Translations under genes and position numbers: made by a program
Notes under the pieces: generated by a model
Told to the model about the DNA's origin: nothing
What the model saw: the letters and a program-made list of their open reading frames with translations, nothing else
The model's database searches: none
Assembly (NCBI GenBank): GCA_029237775.1
Contig: JAQZBR010000004.1
Span: 868,001 to 932,000 of the forward strand
Length of the DNA: 64,000 nucleotides
From: Bacteroidota bacterium
GTDB taxonomy: Bacteria; Bacteroidota; Bacteroidia; 2-12-FULL-35-15
Reading direction: 5' to 3'
In this document: piece by piece, positions 1 to 7,373 of the stretch
Numbering within the stretch: position 1 is the first letter of the stretch
Layout: each line of letters opens with the position of its first letter

Positions 1-1
1 T

Positions 2-127
2 GAAAACCCCGGTTGCTGGTGCGAACAGATCAAGCTATCTTTGGACACATTGCAGGAATTAAAAAAAGATTTTGACAATTGCCTTTGTCCGGACTGTCTT
101 CAAGATTACAGTTCAAGCCCTAAATGA
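2..127 (+). CDS. Cysteine-rich CWC family protein, C-terminal fragment
   Basis: The frame is open from base 2 to a TGA at 125-127 and gives 41 residues; the start lies left of the window. The fragment reads NPGCWCEQI, then a helical stretch, then CLCPDCL. This CWC...CxCPxC arrangement is the hallmark of the small cysteine-rich CWC family, a putative metal-binding protein of unknown function. Its last 15 bases overlap the 3' end of the convergent TMEM220-like gene. It is too short for the usual ORF cutoffs, but the motif match is specific. Confidence 0.75.
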   Translation, partial: ENPGCWCEQIKLSLDTLQELKKDFDNCLCPDCLQDYSSSPK

Positions 128-541
128 TCTTATCGCGGAATCTTCGTCATTTTGTTTTTTCGAGATCGCGTTTTTCCTCCAGTACAACCAAATAGTGTTC
201 GCAAGCAGAACACCTAATACGATAACCAATCCAAAAAATTCACGGGTCTCTTCTATCCAGGGTTTCTCTGCGTGCATCGACTGCGCAATATTTTCAGAAT
301 CATGCTCGAACATCCACGACAGAACTCCGGTTTTATCAACCATCAGATACACACTGTACGAAAGATAAATAACAAATCCCGCCAGGTACAAAGAAGGGTT
401 ATAACGTTTTTGGATCGCAAAATAGCTTAGCAGAGCCGCATAGAGGTAAATTGGGATCCAGATATAGGGGTCAGGGTCATTATACTGAAGTGCAGCAAAA
501 ATGATGAACAATACCACAAAAATGACGTTAAATGTTTTCAT
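113..541 (-). CDS. TMEM220-like small integral membrane protein
   Basis: A protein of about 142 residues with four predicted membrane helices. Helix 1 follows MKTFNVIFVVLF, and the motif LQYNDPDPYIW just after it is the signature of the transmembrane 220 family. The function of this family is unknown. I chose the ATG at 541 because family members begin a few residues before the first helix; an upstream in-frame start at 574 would add 11 polar residues. The C-terminus is charged and probably cytoplasmic. The gene is convergent with the CWC gene and divergent from tRNA-Cys. Confidence 0.8.
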   Translation of the reverse strand: MKTFNVIFVVLFIIFAALQYNDPDPYIWIPIYLYAALLSYFAIQKRYNPSLYLAGFVIYLSYSVYLMVDKTGVLSWMFEHDSENIAQSMHAEKPWIEETREFFGLVIVLGVLLANTIWLYWRKNAISKKQNDEDSAIRSFRA

Positions 542-667
542 AGGACTTTTGTTAGAGATTAGACAAAAATGCACGAATAAGGGGAAAAAAATATGCCAAC
601 ACGGTCTTTTAAGCCATCACAGTAAATTTAATACCTAAGATAAATAAGGGGATATAGAATATTTTTT

Positions 668-675
668 TAACTTTG
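668..675 (+). promoter_or_regulatory. Bacteroidota -7 element for tRNA-Cys
   Basis: TAACTTTG matches the Bacteroidota -7 consensus TAnnTTTG exactly and lies 17 nt before the tRNA. No clear -33 TTTG is visible, so the match rests on the -7 box and its position. Confidence 0.5.
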
Positions 676-692
676 CACCGTAAATTTTACTG

Positions 693-763
693 GGTCCTGT
701 GGCCGAGCGGTTAGGCTGAGCTCTGCAAAAGCTCCTACAGCGGTTCAAATCCGCTCGGGACCT
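693..763 (+). tRNA. tRNA-Cys (anticodon GCA)
   Basis: The acceptor stem pairs GGTCCTG with CGGGACC with one G-U pair. The anticodon stem GAGCT/AGCTC holds the loop CTGCAAA, giving anticodon GCA. The T arm contains GGTTCAAATCC. The discriminator base is T, as expected for tRNA-Cys. CCA is not encoded. The 3' end of this gene is the integration site of the downstream island. Confidence 0.97.
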
Positions 764-767
764 CAAA
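750..767 (+). repeat. Left attachment core (attL) inside the tRNA-Cys 3' end
   Basis: The 18 bp TCCGCTCGGGACCTCAAA cover the tRNA T-arm/acceptor 3' end and four bases beyond. The same 18 bp recur exactly at 15024-15041, and a one-mismatch copy lies at 24378-24395. A tRNA 3' end repeated at the far side of an integrase-bearing segment is the classic att arrangement of tyrosine-recombinase elements. Confidence 0.8.
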
Positions 768-810
768 GTTTGGCTTCCTTTGAACAAATTTGGAAGCGAA
801 TACAACAAGA

Positions 811-836
811 AAGCCCTCTTTACAGAGGGCTTTTTT
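811..836 (+). terminator. Rho-independent terminator after tRNA-Cys
   Basis: The stem AAGCCCTCT/AGAGGGCTT with loop TTAC is followed by a run of T. It lies on the island side of attL, so the mobile element supplies the terminator now used by the tRNA. Confidence 0.85.
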
Positions 837-966
837 ATTCAAATGACTTCATTTAATTCCAAAAGATTTCAAAATTCCAACCCCTTTTTTAGCCCCTTTA
901 TTCATACTACTTGCTTTCTGAGCTGAAATTGGCGATATTTGAGAATAGTAGCGGTCTAAAATAGAA

Positions 967-1407
967 ATGATAAAATATAATCGAGATAAACGATCCCCTC
1001 GACCCAAAAATGCGATAGTGTCTAAGGTGATGAGCGCCAATAAATCTAAAAACACTAAGCCTGAACTACTATTACGGAAGGCATTATGGGCAGAAGGTAT
1101 CAAGGGCTACAGAATTCATTCTAAATTACTGCCTGGTAAACCCGACATTGCTTTCATTTCGAAAAAAGTTGCTTTGTTCATTAATGGATGTTTTTGGCAC
1201 CGATGTCCCTATTGTAATTATCAATTGCCTAAAAATAACACCGCGTTCTGGCAAAATAAATTCGAAAAAAATGTTGAGCGTGACAATAAAAAAATCACAG
1301 CTTTGAAGGAAATAGGTTGGACTACAATAACCATTTGGGAATGTGAACTGCAAAAAAATCACAAAGAACAAATTCTAAAAGTTCAACGGGCTTTGAACAA
1401 AAGTTAG
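967..1407 (+). CDS. vsr: Very short patch repair endonuclease (Vsr)
   Basis: A 146-residue protein of the Vsr family, which nicks DNA 5' of the T in T:G mismatches formed by deamination of 5-methylcytosine. Visible features are E33 in the N-terminal helix, D60 in PGKPDIAF (the metal-binding Asp), the core NGCFWHRCPYC with H78 and Cys pairs fitting the structural zinc site, an FW...N..RD segment, and the C-terminal GWTTITIWECE. Length is typical. It precedes a C5 cytosine methyltransferase, the usual partner, since m5C creates the mismatches it repairs. The gap of about 150 bp and a promoter before the methyltransferase suggest separate transcription. Confidence 0.92.
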   Translation: MIKYNRDKRSPRPKNAIVSKVMSANKSKNTKPELLLRKALWAEGIKGYRIHSKLLPGKPDIAFISKKVALFINGCFWHRCPYCNYQLPKNNTAFWQNKFEKNVERDNKKITALKEIGWTTITIWECELQKNHKEQILKVQRALNKS

Positions 1408-1516
1408 ATAACAAAATCTAGTTTCTCTCTATCCCCTCTTTTCGTTAAATTAGAATGTACTATTCCTCTCAATGCTAACAAAATCCTACGTTTGTTAAGA
1501 AAGAGTTGCTTTTGAA

Positions 1517-1548
1517 TTTGGATCCTACATTTAGCGGGATTATATTTG
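1517..1548 (+). promoter_or_regulatory. Bacteroidota promoter of the methyltransferase-endonuclease operon
   Basis: TTTG at 1517-1520, a 20-nt spacer and TATATTTG at 1541-1548 fit the Bacteroidota -33/-7 consensus (TTTG, TAnnTTTG) perfectly. Transcription would start only about 8-10 nt before the ATG at 1564, so the mRNA would be almost leaderless. The in-frame TTG at 1546 lies inside the -7 box and is therefore unlikely to be the start codon. Confidence 0.6.
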
Positions 1549-1563
1549 CAAAAAGGTATTTTA

Positions 1564-3123
1564 ATGAAAAGAGCAATTGATCTATATAGTGGTATCGGTG
1601 GATGGACACTTGGAATGAAGTTATCCGGAATTGAAAACGTTTCTTCCTTCGAATGGTGGAAAGATGCGAACCAAACTCACAATTTCAATTTTGGTACATC
1701 ACATAAAGAAGTTAATATTCGAGAGCTTAATATTAAAAAAGATTTAGTTTTTGATAAGCAAATTGATTTTGTAGTTGGGAGCCCACCTTGTACTCAATTC
1801 TCATTTGCTAATAAGGGAGGTAATGGAGATATTGCTGATGGGCTAATAGATATTTACAAATTTTTAGAGGTTGTTGCTTATCTGAAGCCTAAATACTGGG
1901 CAATGGAAAACGTACCTCGGGTAGCAGGAATTCTAAGAGAACAAATTGAAAAAGGTGGCCAATTACATAAATTTAAAAAATTAATTCCTGTAATTGAGGT
2001 CATTGATACATCAGATTTCGGAGTTCCTCAAAGCAGAAAACGAATGATTGCAGGGAATTTTCCAATTGAGCTTTTTAACTCCTATAAATCAAAGATTGTT
2101 AAAAAGACTCTTGGTGATGTCTTAAATAATCTTAGCGGTGACCAAGTAGTTGATACTAATTATGGTTATACGATGCCAAAAAGTCAACTCACGGATGCAG
2201 AGTACGAACCAGATTTATCAAGGATGGAAGCGAGAGTAAACAGAGACATGAAATCGTTTCATCCAGTATATAATAATATGAGTTTTCCTGAAAACCTAAG
2301 TAAACCAGCGAGAACTGTTACTGCAACATGCACAAGAGTTTCAAGGGAAAGCATAATTGTTAAATCACCTACAGGATATAGAAGATTAAGCGTAAGGGAA
2401 AGAGGTGTTGTGCAAGGTTTTCCAATTACATACCAATTCTATGGTAGCACCTTGAATTCGAAGTTCAAAATGATCGGAAACGCAGTTCCGCCAATCGTAA
2501 CATATTATCTCTTTCAGAGTATGTTAGGAACTGATTTATCAAACTTAGTGACTCCGGATAAAGCAGCATATCAGCACAAAAGTCCAGTTGTCCCAATCCC
2601 CAAATCAAAATTTGATAATGTTAAAGCTAACTTTCCTGAAGACAGAAAGTTTATGTATGCGATCCCTAATCTAAGATATGGAAGTGGTGTCCGGTTTGAG
2701 TTATCTAACAATTTAAAGAACGATAAACAGGTTTGGAGCTTAAAATTCTTTTATGGTAACTCGAAGAATATTAAAGCTGTTTCCCTTGACTCCAAATTAT
2801 ATAATTTATTAGCGAAAAAATTAAGTTCAACTGATTTAAAAAAGATCAATGAAATTACCAAAGACTTTATAAATGATCATAAAGGCATTAACAGTAAATC
2901 TCTTCAAAAAATGTGGGTTACAAAAGACGAAGCCCATAAACCATTTGATTTTATTGACGATATAGGAGAATTAATTAAAAAGGCGGATAAATTGTGCGAA
3001 TTGAAACTTGATGCTAAAATAATAGAGGGTATTCTTAAAGAAGACAATAAAAAGTTAGCTTTGAATTATCGTTCAGTGATCCTTGGCTTTATTATATTAT
3101 CAAAAATTAACGAAATCCTTTAA
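1564..3123 (+). CDS. C5 cytosine-specific DNA methyltransferase (type II R-M)
   Basis: It transfers a methyl group to cytosine C5 in the recognition site. Motif I is DLYSGIGG (residues 6-13). Motif IV is GSPPCTQFS with catalytic Cys76, motif VI is MENVPRV, and motif VIII contains GVPQSRKRM. The C-terminal GFP and IGNAVPP segments correspond to motifs IX and X. At 519 residues it is longer than most enzymes of this class: about 170 residues follow motif X, Lys-rich and without motifs I recognise, possibly an extra DNA-contact or partner-binding domain. ATG 1564 is chosen over TTG 1546 because AAAGG precedes it and motif I sits at its usual distance. The endonuclease gene follows after 9 nt, so the two are co-transcribed. 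Confidence 0.95.
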   Translation: MKRAIDLYSGIGGWTLGMKLSGIENVSSFEWWKDANQTHNFNFGTSHKEVNIRELNIKKDLVFDKQIDFVVGSPPCTQFSFANKGGNGDIADGLIDIYKFLEVVAYLKPKYWAMENVPRVAGILREQIEKGGQLHKFKKLIPVIEVIDTSDFGVPQSRKRMIAGNFPIELFNSYKSKIVKKTLGDVLNNLSGDQVVDTNYGYTMPKSQLTDAEYEPDLSRMEARVNRDMKSFHPVYNNMSFPENLSKPARTVTATCTRVSRESIIVKSPTGYRRLSVRERGVVQGFPITYQFYGSTLNSKFKMIGNAVPPIVTYYLFQSMLGTDLSNLVTPDKAAYQHKSPVVPIPKSKFDNVKANFPEDRKFMYAIPNLRYGSGVRFELSNNLKNDKQVWSLKFFYGNSKNIKAVSLDSKLYNLLAKKLSSTDLKKINEITKDFINDHKGINSKSLQKMWVTKDEAHKPFDFIDDIGELIKKADKLCELKLDAKIIEGILKEDNKKLALNYRSVILGFIILSKINEIL

Positions 3124-3132
3124 ACATACCTT

Positions 3133-3744
3133 ATGAAAATCGCTAAAATACACTCGCACTTAAATGGGTTTGAATGGATTCAGTATCACCAGAAATCTGT
3201 ATGGGATGAAATTGTAAATACAATTAATAGTGTTGATGCGAGCAAATACATAACAAAAGTAAGTGAGGAAAAAACAATGAAAGGAAGGCTGTTATATAGT
3301 CCTACCGAACTCAACGAAAAGTTTAAAAGTGAACTCAGTAAATTAAAGTGGAAGGAAAGTAGAACTAGCTATTGGGTTACCGATGATTACAAATTGATAA
3401 GTAAGACAATGCGCTTAAGCAGAGCAGACCAAAAAGCTGAAATCTTAGCTGCGGGCAAAACTCCTATTCCGTCTTATAATCAAACCGATTTTGTAAAAAA
3501 CCGTATTGCTGTCGAAGTCCAATTGGGAAAATACACTTTCATTGCTTACGATCTTTTTGTAAAGCATTTGGCTTTCTATGTTGGTGATACAATAGATCTT
3601 GGAATTGAGATATTGCCAATGAAAAGCATGCAAAGAAAGATGTCTTCGGGCCCAGGATATTTTGAAGGCGCATTATATGACATAGCACGACAAGGGCGTG
3701 GAGTCCCTGCTGTACCTTTAATCCTTGTGGGAATCGAAGAATAG
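3133..3744 (+). CDS. BglII/BstYI-like type II restriction endonuclease
   Basis: A 203-residue protein. The segment from residue 119 reads DFVKNRIAVEVQ, giving D119-x8-E128-x-Q130. This is the unusual BglII-type active site (Asp, Glu and Gln, where most PD-(D/E)XK enzymes have Lys), with the same spacing I recall for BglII (D84, E93, Q95). A conserved-looking tail, SGPGYFEGALYDIARQGRG, follows, as in BglII/BstYI-family proteins that cut GATC-centred sites. It is 9 nt downstream of the methyltransferase, so it is the cognate endonuclease. The target is probably GATC-centred, but the sequence does not prove it. Confidence 0.85.
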   Translation: MKIAKIHSHLNGFEWIQYHQKSVWDEIVNTINSVDASKYITKVSEEKTMKGRLLYSPTELNEKFKSELSKLKWKESRTSYWVTDDYKLISKTMRLSRADQKAEILAAGKTPIPSYNQTDFVKNRIAVEVQLGKYTFIAYDLFVKHLAFYVGDTIDLGIEILPMKSMQRKMSSGPGYFEGALYDIARQGRGVPAVPLILVGIEE

Positions 3745-3905
3745 AGAATGGCGAGGATCACGCAAAAATCTAGTTTATCCGCTTGACCAATTATCGAGAA
3801 AAATTCGACTTGTAAATCGCCCTGACAAATTAAATTCCATTTATTCCAGCTAATTGACGTGGCAGGTATAGAGAATGCTTTAATAACTACTTAAATCTTA
3901 AACTC

Positions 3906-4682
3906 ATGATTCTTAATTATGAAGAGATAAAAACGAAAAACATTCTTACTGATGCATCTGATAATGAGTTTGCAGATGGAAGCTATAATCTTACCATAAG
4001 TCAAATCATCGACATGAAAGGCTCCGGTAGCCAAGCTTTCACATTAAAGCCCCAAGGAATGGCATATGTAATTTTCAAAGAAAAATTAACAATGCCTTCC
4101 AATGTAATCGGGTTCGCACATGTGAAAACGAGCCTCACTAAAAGAGGGATTATGGCAACGAATATTGGAATTATTGACCCTAACTATGTTGGTTATATTT
4201 CGACTTTACTAATTAATTTTGGGAAGAGTGATTGCGTCTTGACCGAAGGGGATTCTGCATTGAGAGTTACTTTTGCGAACATGAACGGCCCGACTAAAAA
4301 AATTGCTATAAAAAACAACAACCTGGATTTAAAAAAATATACTCAGAAAACGCAAAAAACCATCGGTAATCTTGATGAAAAATTTTTAAATCTCAATTCA
4401 GTTGCAACGGATATTAAAAGTTCCGTCTATAAAGCTTTGATAGGCCTCTCGATTGTCTTTACTGCTGCTAATTTTGTAGTTGGGGGTTATTTCAATTATA
4501 AAAATTCGAACGAGAGAGAGTTAGATAGGGCCGTTAAAAAATATGAAATGTCACTTTCCACAACTGATGAAAATAATAAGCTTCTAAACGAACAGTTGAA
4601 AAGGTATGATTTCATGTTGCAATCGTTACAGGATAGCTTAAAATCGCAGGCCGTTGAGATTAAAAAGCTCAAAAAGAAATAA
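3906..4682 (+). CDS. dUTPase/dCTP-deaminase-fold protein with membrane anchor and coiled coil
   Basis: A 258-residue protein. Residues about 1-135 match the trimeric dUTPase/dCTP deaminase fold: ADGSYNLTI at motif 1, P-x-N-x-I-G-F before VKTSLTKRG at motif 2, GIIDPNYVGYI at motif 3, and a final GDSALRVTF strand. The motif 3 Asp is kept. The Glu that is catalytic in dCTP deaminase (in GCIVLEFYN of E. coli Dcd) aligns with Leu, the motif 1 Asp is Asn, and the glycine-rich dUTPase motif 5 tail is absent, so catalysis is doubtful. One membrane helix (about 177-200) is followed by a charged coiled coil to the end. The stop codon overlaps the next ATG by one base (TAATG). I infer a membrane-tethered nucleotide sensor or a modified pyrophosphatase. 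Confidence 0.75.
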   Translation: MILNYEEIKTKNILTDASDNEFADGSYNLTISQIIDMKGSGSQAFTLKPQGMAYVIFKEKLTMPSNVIGFAHVKTSLTKRGIMATNIGIIDPNYVGYISTLLINFGKSDCVLTEGDSALRVTFANMNGPTKKIAIKNNNLDLKKYTQKTQKTIGNLDEKFLNLNSVATDIKSSVYKALIGLSIVFTAANFVVGGYFNYKNSNERELDRAVKKYEMSLSTTDENNKLLNEQLKRYDFMLQSLQDSLKSQAVEIKKLKKK

Positions 4683-5569
4683 TGAGTATCGGTAAATTTA
4701 CCTTTGATTCAGTTGATGAAATTCAACTTCATATTTTGGAGAAATTATTTTCCGAGGGCCAATTTATTGTTACTAGAGAGCACAGAACTCTTGAAATTTG
4801 CCACGTTAATCTCTGCTTATCGAATCCTCGGAACAGAAATACTTATAACACTAAAAGAAAATGGAAATTTCCTTTGGCAATAGGCGAATTTGCTTGGCAT
4901 GTTTCTGCTTCTAATAGCCTTGATTTTATAACATATTACGCAAGACAATGGAAAGACTTTTCTCTCGATGGAAAGTTAATTCGTGAAAGCTGTTACGGCC
5001 ATAAAATATTCAAAATTGACTCTTCTGGAGATAGTCAATGGAATAGAGTAGTGAAATTACTAAAGTATGATAAGTTTTCAAGAAGGGCCGTTTTAGCTCT
5101 TTATGACTCTAATGGAGGCATTGATGACTCTGTAAAGGATGTAGCTTGTGTTTGCACGATTCAATTTTTAATTAGAAATGAAAAACTCGATGCAATTGTT
5201 AACATGAGAAGTAACGACTTAATTTGGGGATTCCCTTACGATGTCTATTTCCTTACTATGCTGCAAGAATTACTCTCGCTCGAATTGGAAGTTGAAATTG
5301 GCAAATATTACCATAATGTGGGCTCAATGCATATTTACGAAAAACATTTTGGTTTGGGAAAAGAGATGTTAAACTATACTATCCAAAAAAAGATTAGTGA
5401 GCCGAAGATGGAAGAAATAGGCGCTCTTAAAGAGTTTATTAAGTATGAAGAATTGATAAGAACTGGGAAAATTAACACGAAAGAAATTCAGGATTTTTCA
5501 ATACACCAGTACTGGAAAAGTTTATTAATTCATTTAGGAAATTTTAAAAATGAAAAGATAAACAAATAA
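4682..5569 (+). CDS. Thymidylate synthase / dCMP hydroxymethylase-fold protein
   Basis: A 295-residue protein aligning along the thymidylate synthase (TS) core. GEFAWHV corresponds to HELLWFL, SRRAVLALYD to SRRIIVSAWN (phosphate-binding R134 and R135), and ACVCTIQF to PCHAFFQF with the catalytic Cys kept as C156 and Gln as Q161. MRSND (R176, S177, D179) matches QRSCD, and MHIYEKH (H217, Y219) matches THLYSNH. The pyrimidine-discriminating Asn of PFN is Asp (D187 in PYD), as in T4 dCMP hydroxymethylase, which points to cytosine-nucleotide binding. The His after the catalytic Cys is Val. It overlaps the dUTPase-fold gene by one base, so they are translationally coupled. It is not the housekeeping ThyA. 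Whether it is catalytic or a dCMP sensor is unknown. Confidence 0.78.
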   Translation: MSIGKFTFDSVDEIQLHILEKLFSEGQFIVTREHRTLEICHVNLCLSNPRNRNTYNTKRKWKFPLAIGEFAWHVSASNSLDFITYYARQWKDFSLDGKLIRESCYGHKIFKIDSSGDSQWNRVVKLLKYDKFSRRAVLALYDSNGGIDDSVKDVACVCTIQFLIRNEKLDAIVNMRSNDLIWGFPYDVYFLTMLQELLSLELEVEIGKYYHNVGSMHIYEKHFGLGKEMLNYTIQKKISEPKMEEIGALKEFIKYEELIRTGKINTKEIQDFSIHQYWKSLLIHLGNFKNEKINK

Positions 5570-5678
5570 ATATAAAGAATCATTGTTTTAGATTCGTGTG
5601 TTGAACAATTTGTTTCTACAAAAGGCTGCGTAGGAAAAGTAATGTCAAAAAAAGTAAAAAGTGAATAGTCGTAAGGGA

Positions 5679-7004
5679 ATGTCAAGATCCATTTTAAATA
5701 AAGAAGAAATTCGAGGAAAGTATGAAGAGCTTCTGAAAGATGACAGTACAAATCATCAAAGAAGGGGTTTTGAATTCGAAAATATGATTTATTCCATCCT
5801 TTATAATGAATCTTTAGAGCCGAGAGCAAGTTATAAACCTGTAGGTGAACAAGTAGATGGTTCATTCTTTTGGCAAGGCCAAACCTTCCTATTAGAGGCG
5901 AAATGGGTAAAAGACCCTGTACCTGCTTCCAGTATATATGCCTTTAAAGGGAAAGTAGATGGCAAATTTCACACGAGTAGTGGTGTTTTTATTTCCGTTA
6001 ATGGTTACAGTGATGATGCAGAAGATGCTTTACTAAAGGGAAAAACCTTAAATATTTTGCTTTTTGATGAAAATGACATTACCATTATTTTTAATGGAGA
6101 AGTTACATTTCTTGAAGTACTTAAATTTAAACTTCGTGAAGCTGGAGATACTGGCAGTTTAAGAGTACCCTATACATTAAAAGAAAGGGCTGAAAAAATA
6201 TCAAAAACAAATTCAGAATTAATTTCTGTAGAAAGATTCTATTCCGACATAAATGAAATTATTCCAAAAAAAGATTTGCTAATTGGTGATCTATTGGTGT
6301 TTGTAGAAGGAAAAACAGATATTCCAATTATTAAAAAATTGCTAGAGCCAATAAAAAAACATTATTCACTTTCTTATAAAGTTGATGTTTTAAATGGGGC
6401 TAATAATATTCGTCAGTTACCTTCTCTCTTAAGTGTTTATAGTGATTACAAAAAAGCAAAGGCAGTTATTGTTTTTTTAGATGATGATCAAGCGGCAAGA
6501 CAATTGGAAAACGTTATTGTTAACATAGGAGAACAGCTTCAAAAATCATCTATTCCTGTTAGACCCATTTTTTTACACATCAACGAAAGTTTAAAACACA
6601 AGCTTTCTAAAAGAAAATTATCTATTGAAACTCTTAGGAGCGAATTAATTTTTGAAAAGTTAGAGACCTTTATTCAGCAAATAGCCCAAGATTATTACGA
6701 TCCAGAAGTTTACATACCACTTGAGACTTTAAAAAATAGCTTAGAAACACTTGACTGGAATTTTAAGCAAGGAGTAATTTATGGACGAGAAGATGAAAGC
6801 GGACATTCCACCTCAATTGATTCATTAGAAGAATTGATTAAATATTTGGATGAAGAAATAATTCATGCTATGAATGGAGAAATGCCAATGCATTGGTTAA
6901 AAGAACAGGATTATTTAGATTATGATCACGAAGTAAGAGAATACTTACGTGATAACCATTTAGGCTATATAAAAAAAATGGGTTGGGATATAAACAATTT
7001 ATGA
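5679..7004 (+). CDS. Restriction-endonuclease-like domain fused to a TOPRIM domain
   Basis: 441 residues from ATG 5679 (GTG 5661 would add six). The N-terminal domain begins with RRGFEFENMIYSIL, typical of Mrr-like nucleases, and carries a PD-(D/E)XK core: D60 in VDGSFF, then E73-A-K75 in LLEAKW. Around residue 205 a TOPRIM-like domain starts: LLVFVEGKTD supplies the metal-binding Glu and VIVFLDDDQAA the DxD. The C-terminal 150 residues are helical and acidic. TOPRIM of this VEGxTD type occurs in OLD and Gabija nucleases, but no ATPase is present here. It lies 109 nt after the TS-fold gene, so co-transcription is possible but unproven. It is probably a two-nuclease defence protein. Confidence 0.75.
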   Translation: MSRSILNKEEIRGKYEELLKDDSTNHQRRGFEFENMIYSILYNESLEPRASYKPVGEQVDGSFFWQGQTFLLEAKWVKDPVPASSIYAFKGKVDGKFHTSSGVFISVNGYSDDAEDALLKGKTLNILLFDENDITIIFNGEVTFLEVLKFKLREAGDTGSLRVPYTLKERAEKISKTNSELISVERFYSDINEIIPKKDLLIGDLLVFVEGKTDIPIIKKLLEPIKKHYSLSYKVDVLNGANNIRQLPSLLSVYSDYKKAKAVIVFLDDDQAARQLENVIVNIGEQLQKSSIPVRPIFLHINESLKHKLSKRKLSIETLRSELIFEKLETFIQQIAQDYYDPEVYIPLETLKNSLETLDWNFKQGVIYGREDESGHSTSIDSLEELIKYLDEEIIHAMNGEMPMHWLKEQDYLDYDHEVREYLRDNHLGYIKKMGWDINNL

Positions 7005-7373
7005 CTCTATAATCCTTGTCCGAATTGAAGATTAAAGGTCTATCAATGTATTACAATTAAAAGATCGAGCATATAGACGCAAAAATAAAAAAAGCCTTGA
7101 AGTAAGCCGTTTTTAAACGGTTAATTTTCTACTCCACTACCGAAGCTTCGACTACCTTAAGAACGATAATTTCCCGATTACTTTAACGGCTTTAAAGACA
7201 GTTTCATTCATACCCCCTTTTTTCCTCTTAGTTATCAAGGCAACAAAATTTTCTCTGTTGGAAACACTGGAGAAAAATTTTATTTGTTTGATTATCATGA
7301 AGTTATATATAATTTCGAATCATAGCAAGTTTCCCCAAGTTAATATATGGGTATAACTCTAAAAGAAGAAAAA
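7005..7373 (+). promoter_or_regulatory. Integrase upstream region with hairpins and a promoter
   Basis: This 369-bp stretch has no gene. It holds a short palindrome CCGTTT-TT-AAACGG (7107-7120), the palindrome CGAAGCTTCG near 7141, and a longer inverted repeat AAAATTTTCTC (7245-7255) against GAGAAAAATTTT (7270-7281). A promoter candidate follows: TTTG at 7287-7290, a 19-nt spacer and TAATTTCG at 7310-7317 (one mismatch to TAnnTTTG). The hairpins just upstream could be regulator or integrase arm-type sites. Confidence 0.45.
7330..7343 (+). repeat. Shared 14-bp leader motif, copy 1 (integrase)
   Basis: TTTCCCCAAGTTAA lies 30 nt before the integrase ATG and is repeated exactly at 13085-13098, at nearly the same distance (27 nt) before the excisionase-like gene. 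An AT-rich run (ATAT) follows in both. It is probably a common operator or leader element of the element's recombination and replication genes. Confidence 0.6.

Noticed and set aside
849-1103. Minus-strand open frame of 84 codons overlapping vsr
   Set aside because: It is antisense to the start of vsr, has no recognisable domain, and its composition follows from the vsr codons.
4682-5569. Housekeeping thymidylate synthase ThyA
   Set aside because: The Asn-to-Asp change in PFN, loss of the His after the catalytic Cys, low similarity outside the core and the island context argue against ThyA.
5530-5865. Minus-strand open frame across the junction of the TS-fold and nuclease-TOPRIM genes
   Set aside because: It overlaps both real genes, is rich in F/L/Y as expected for an antisense frame, and has no family match.
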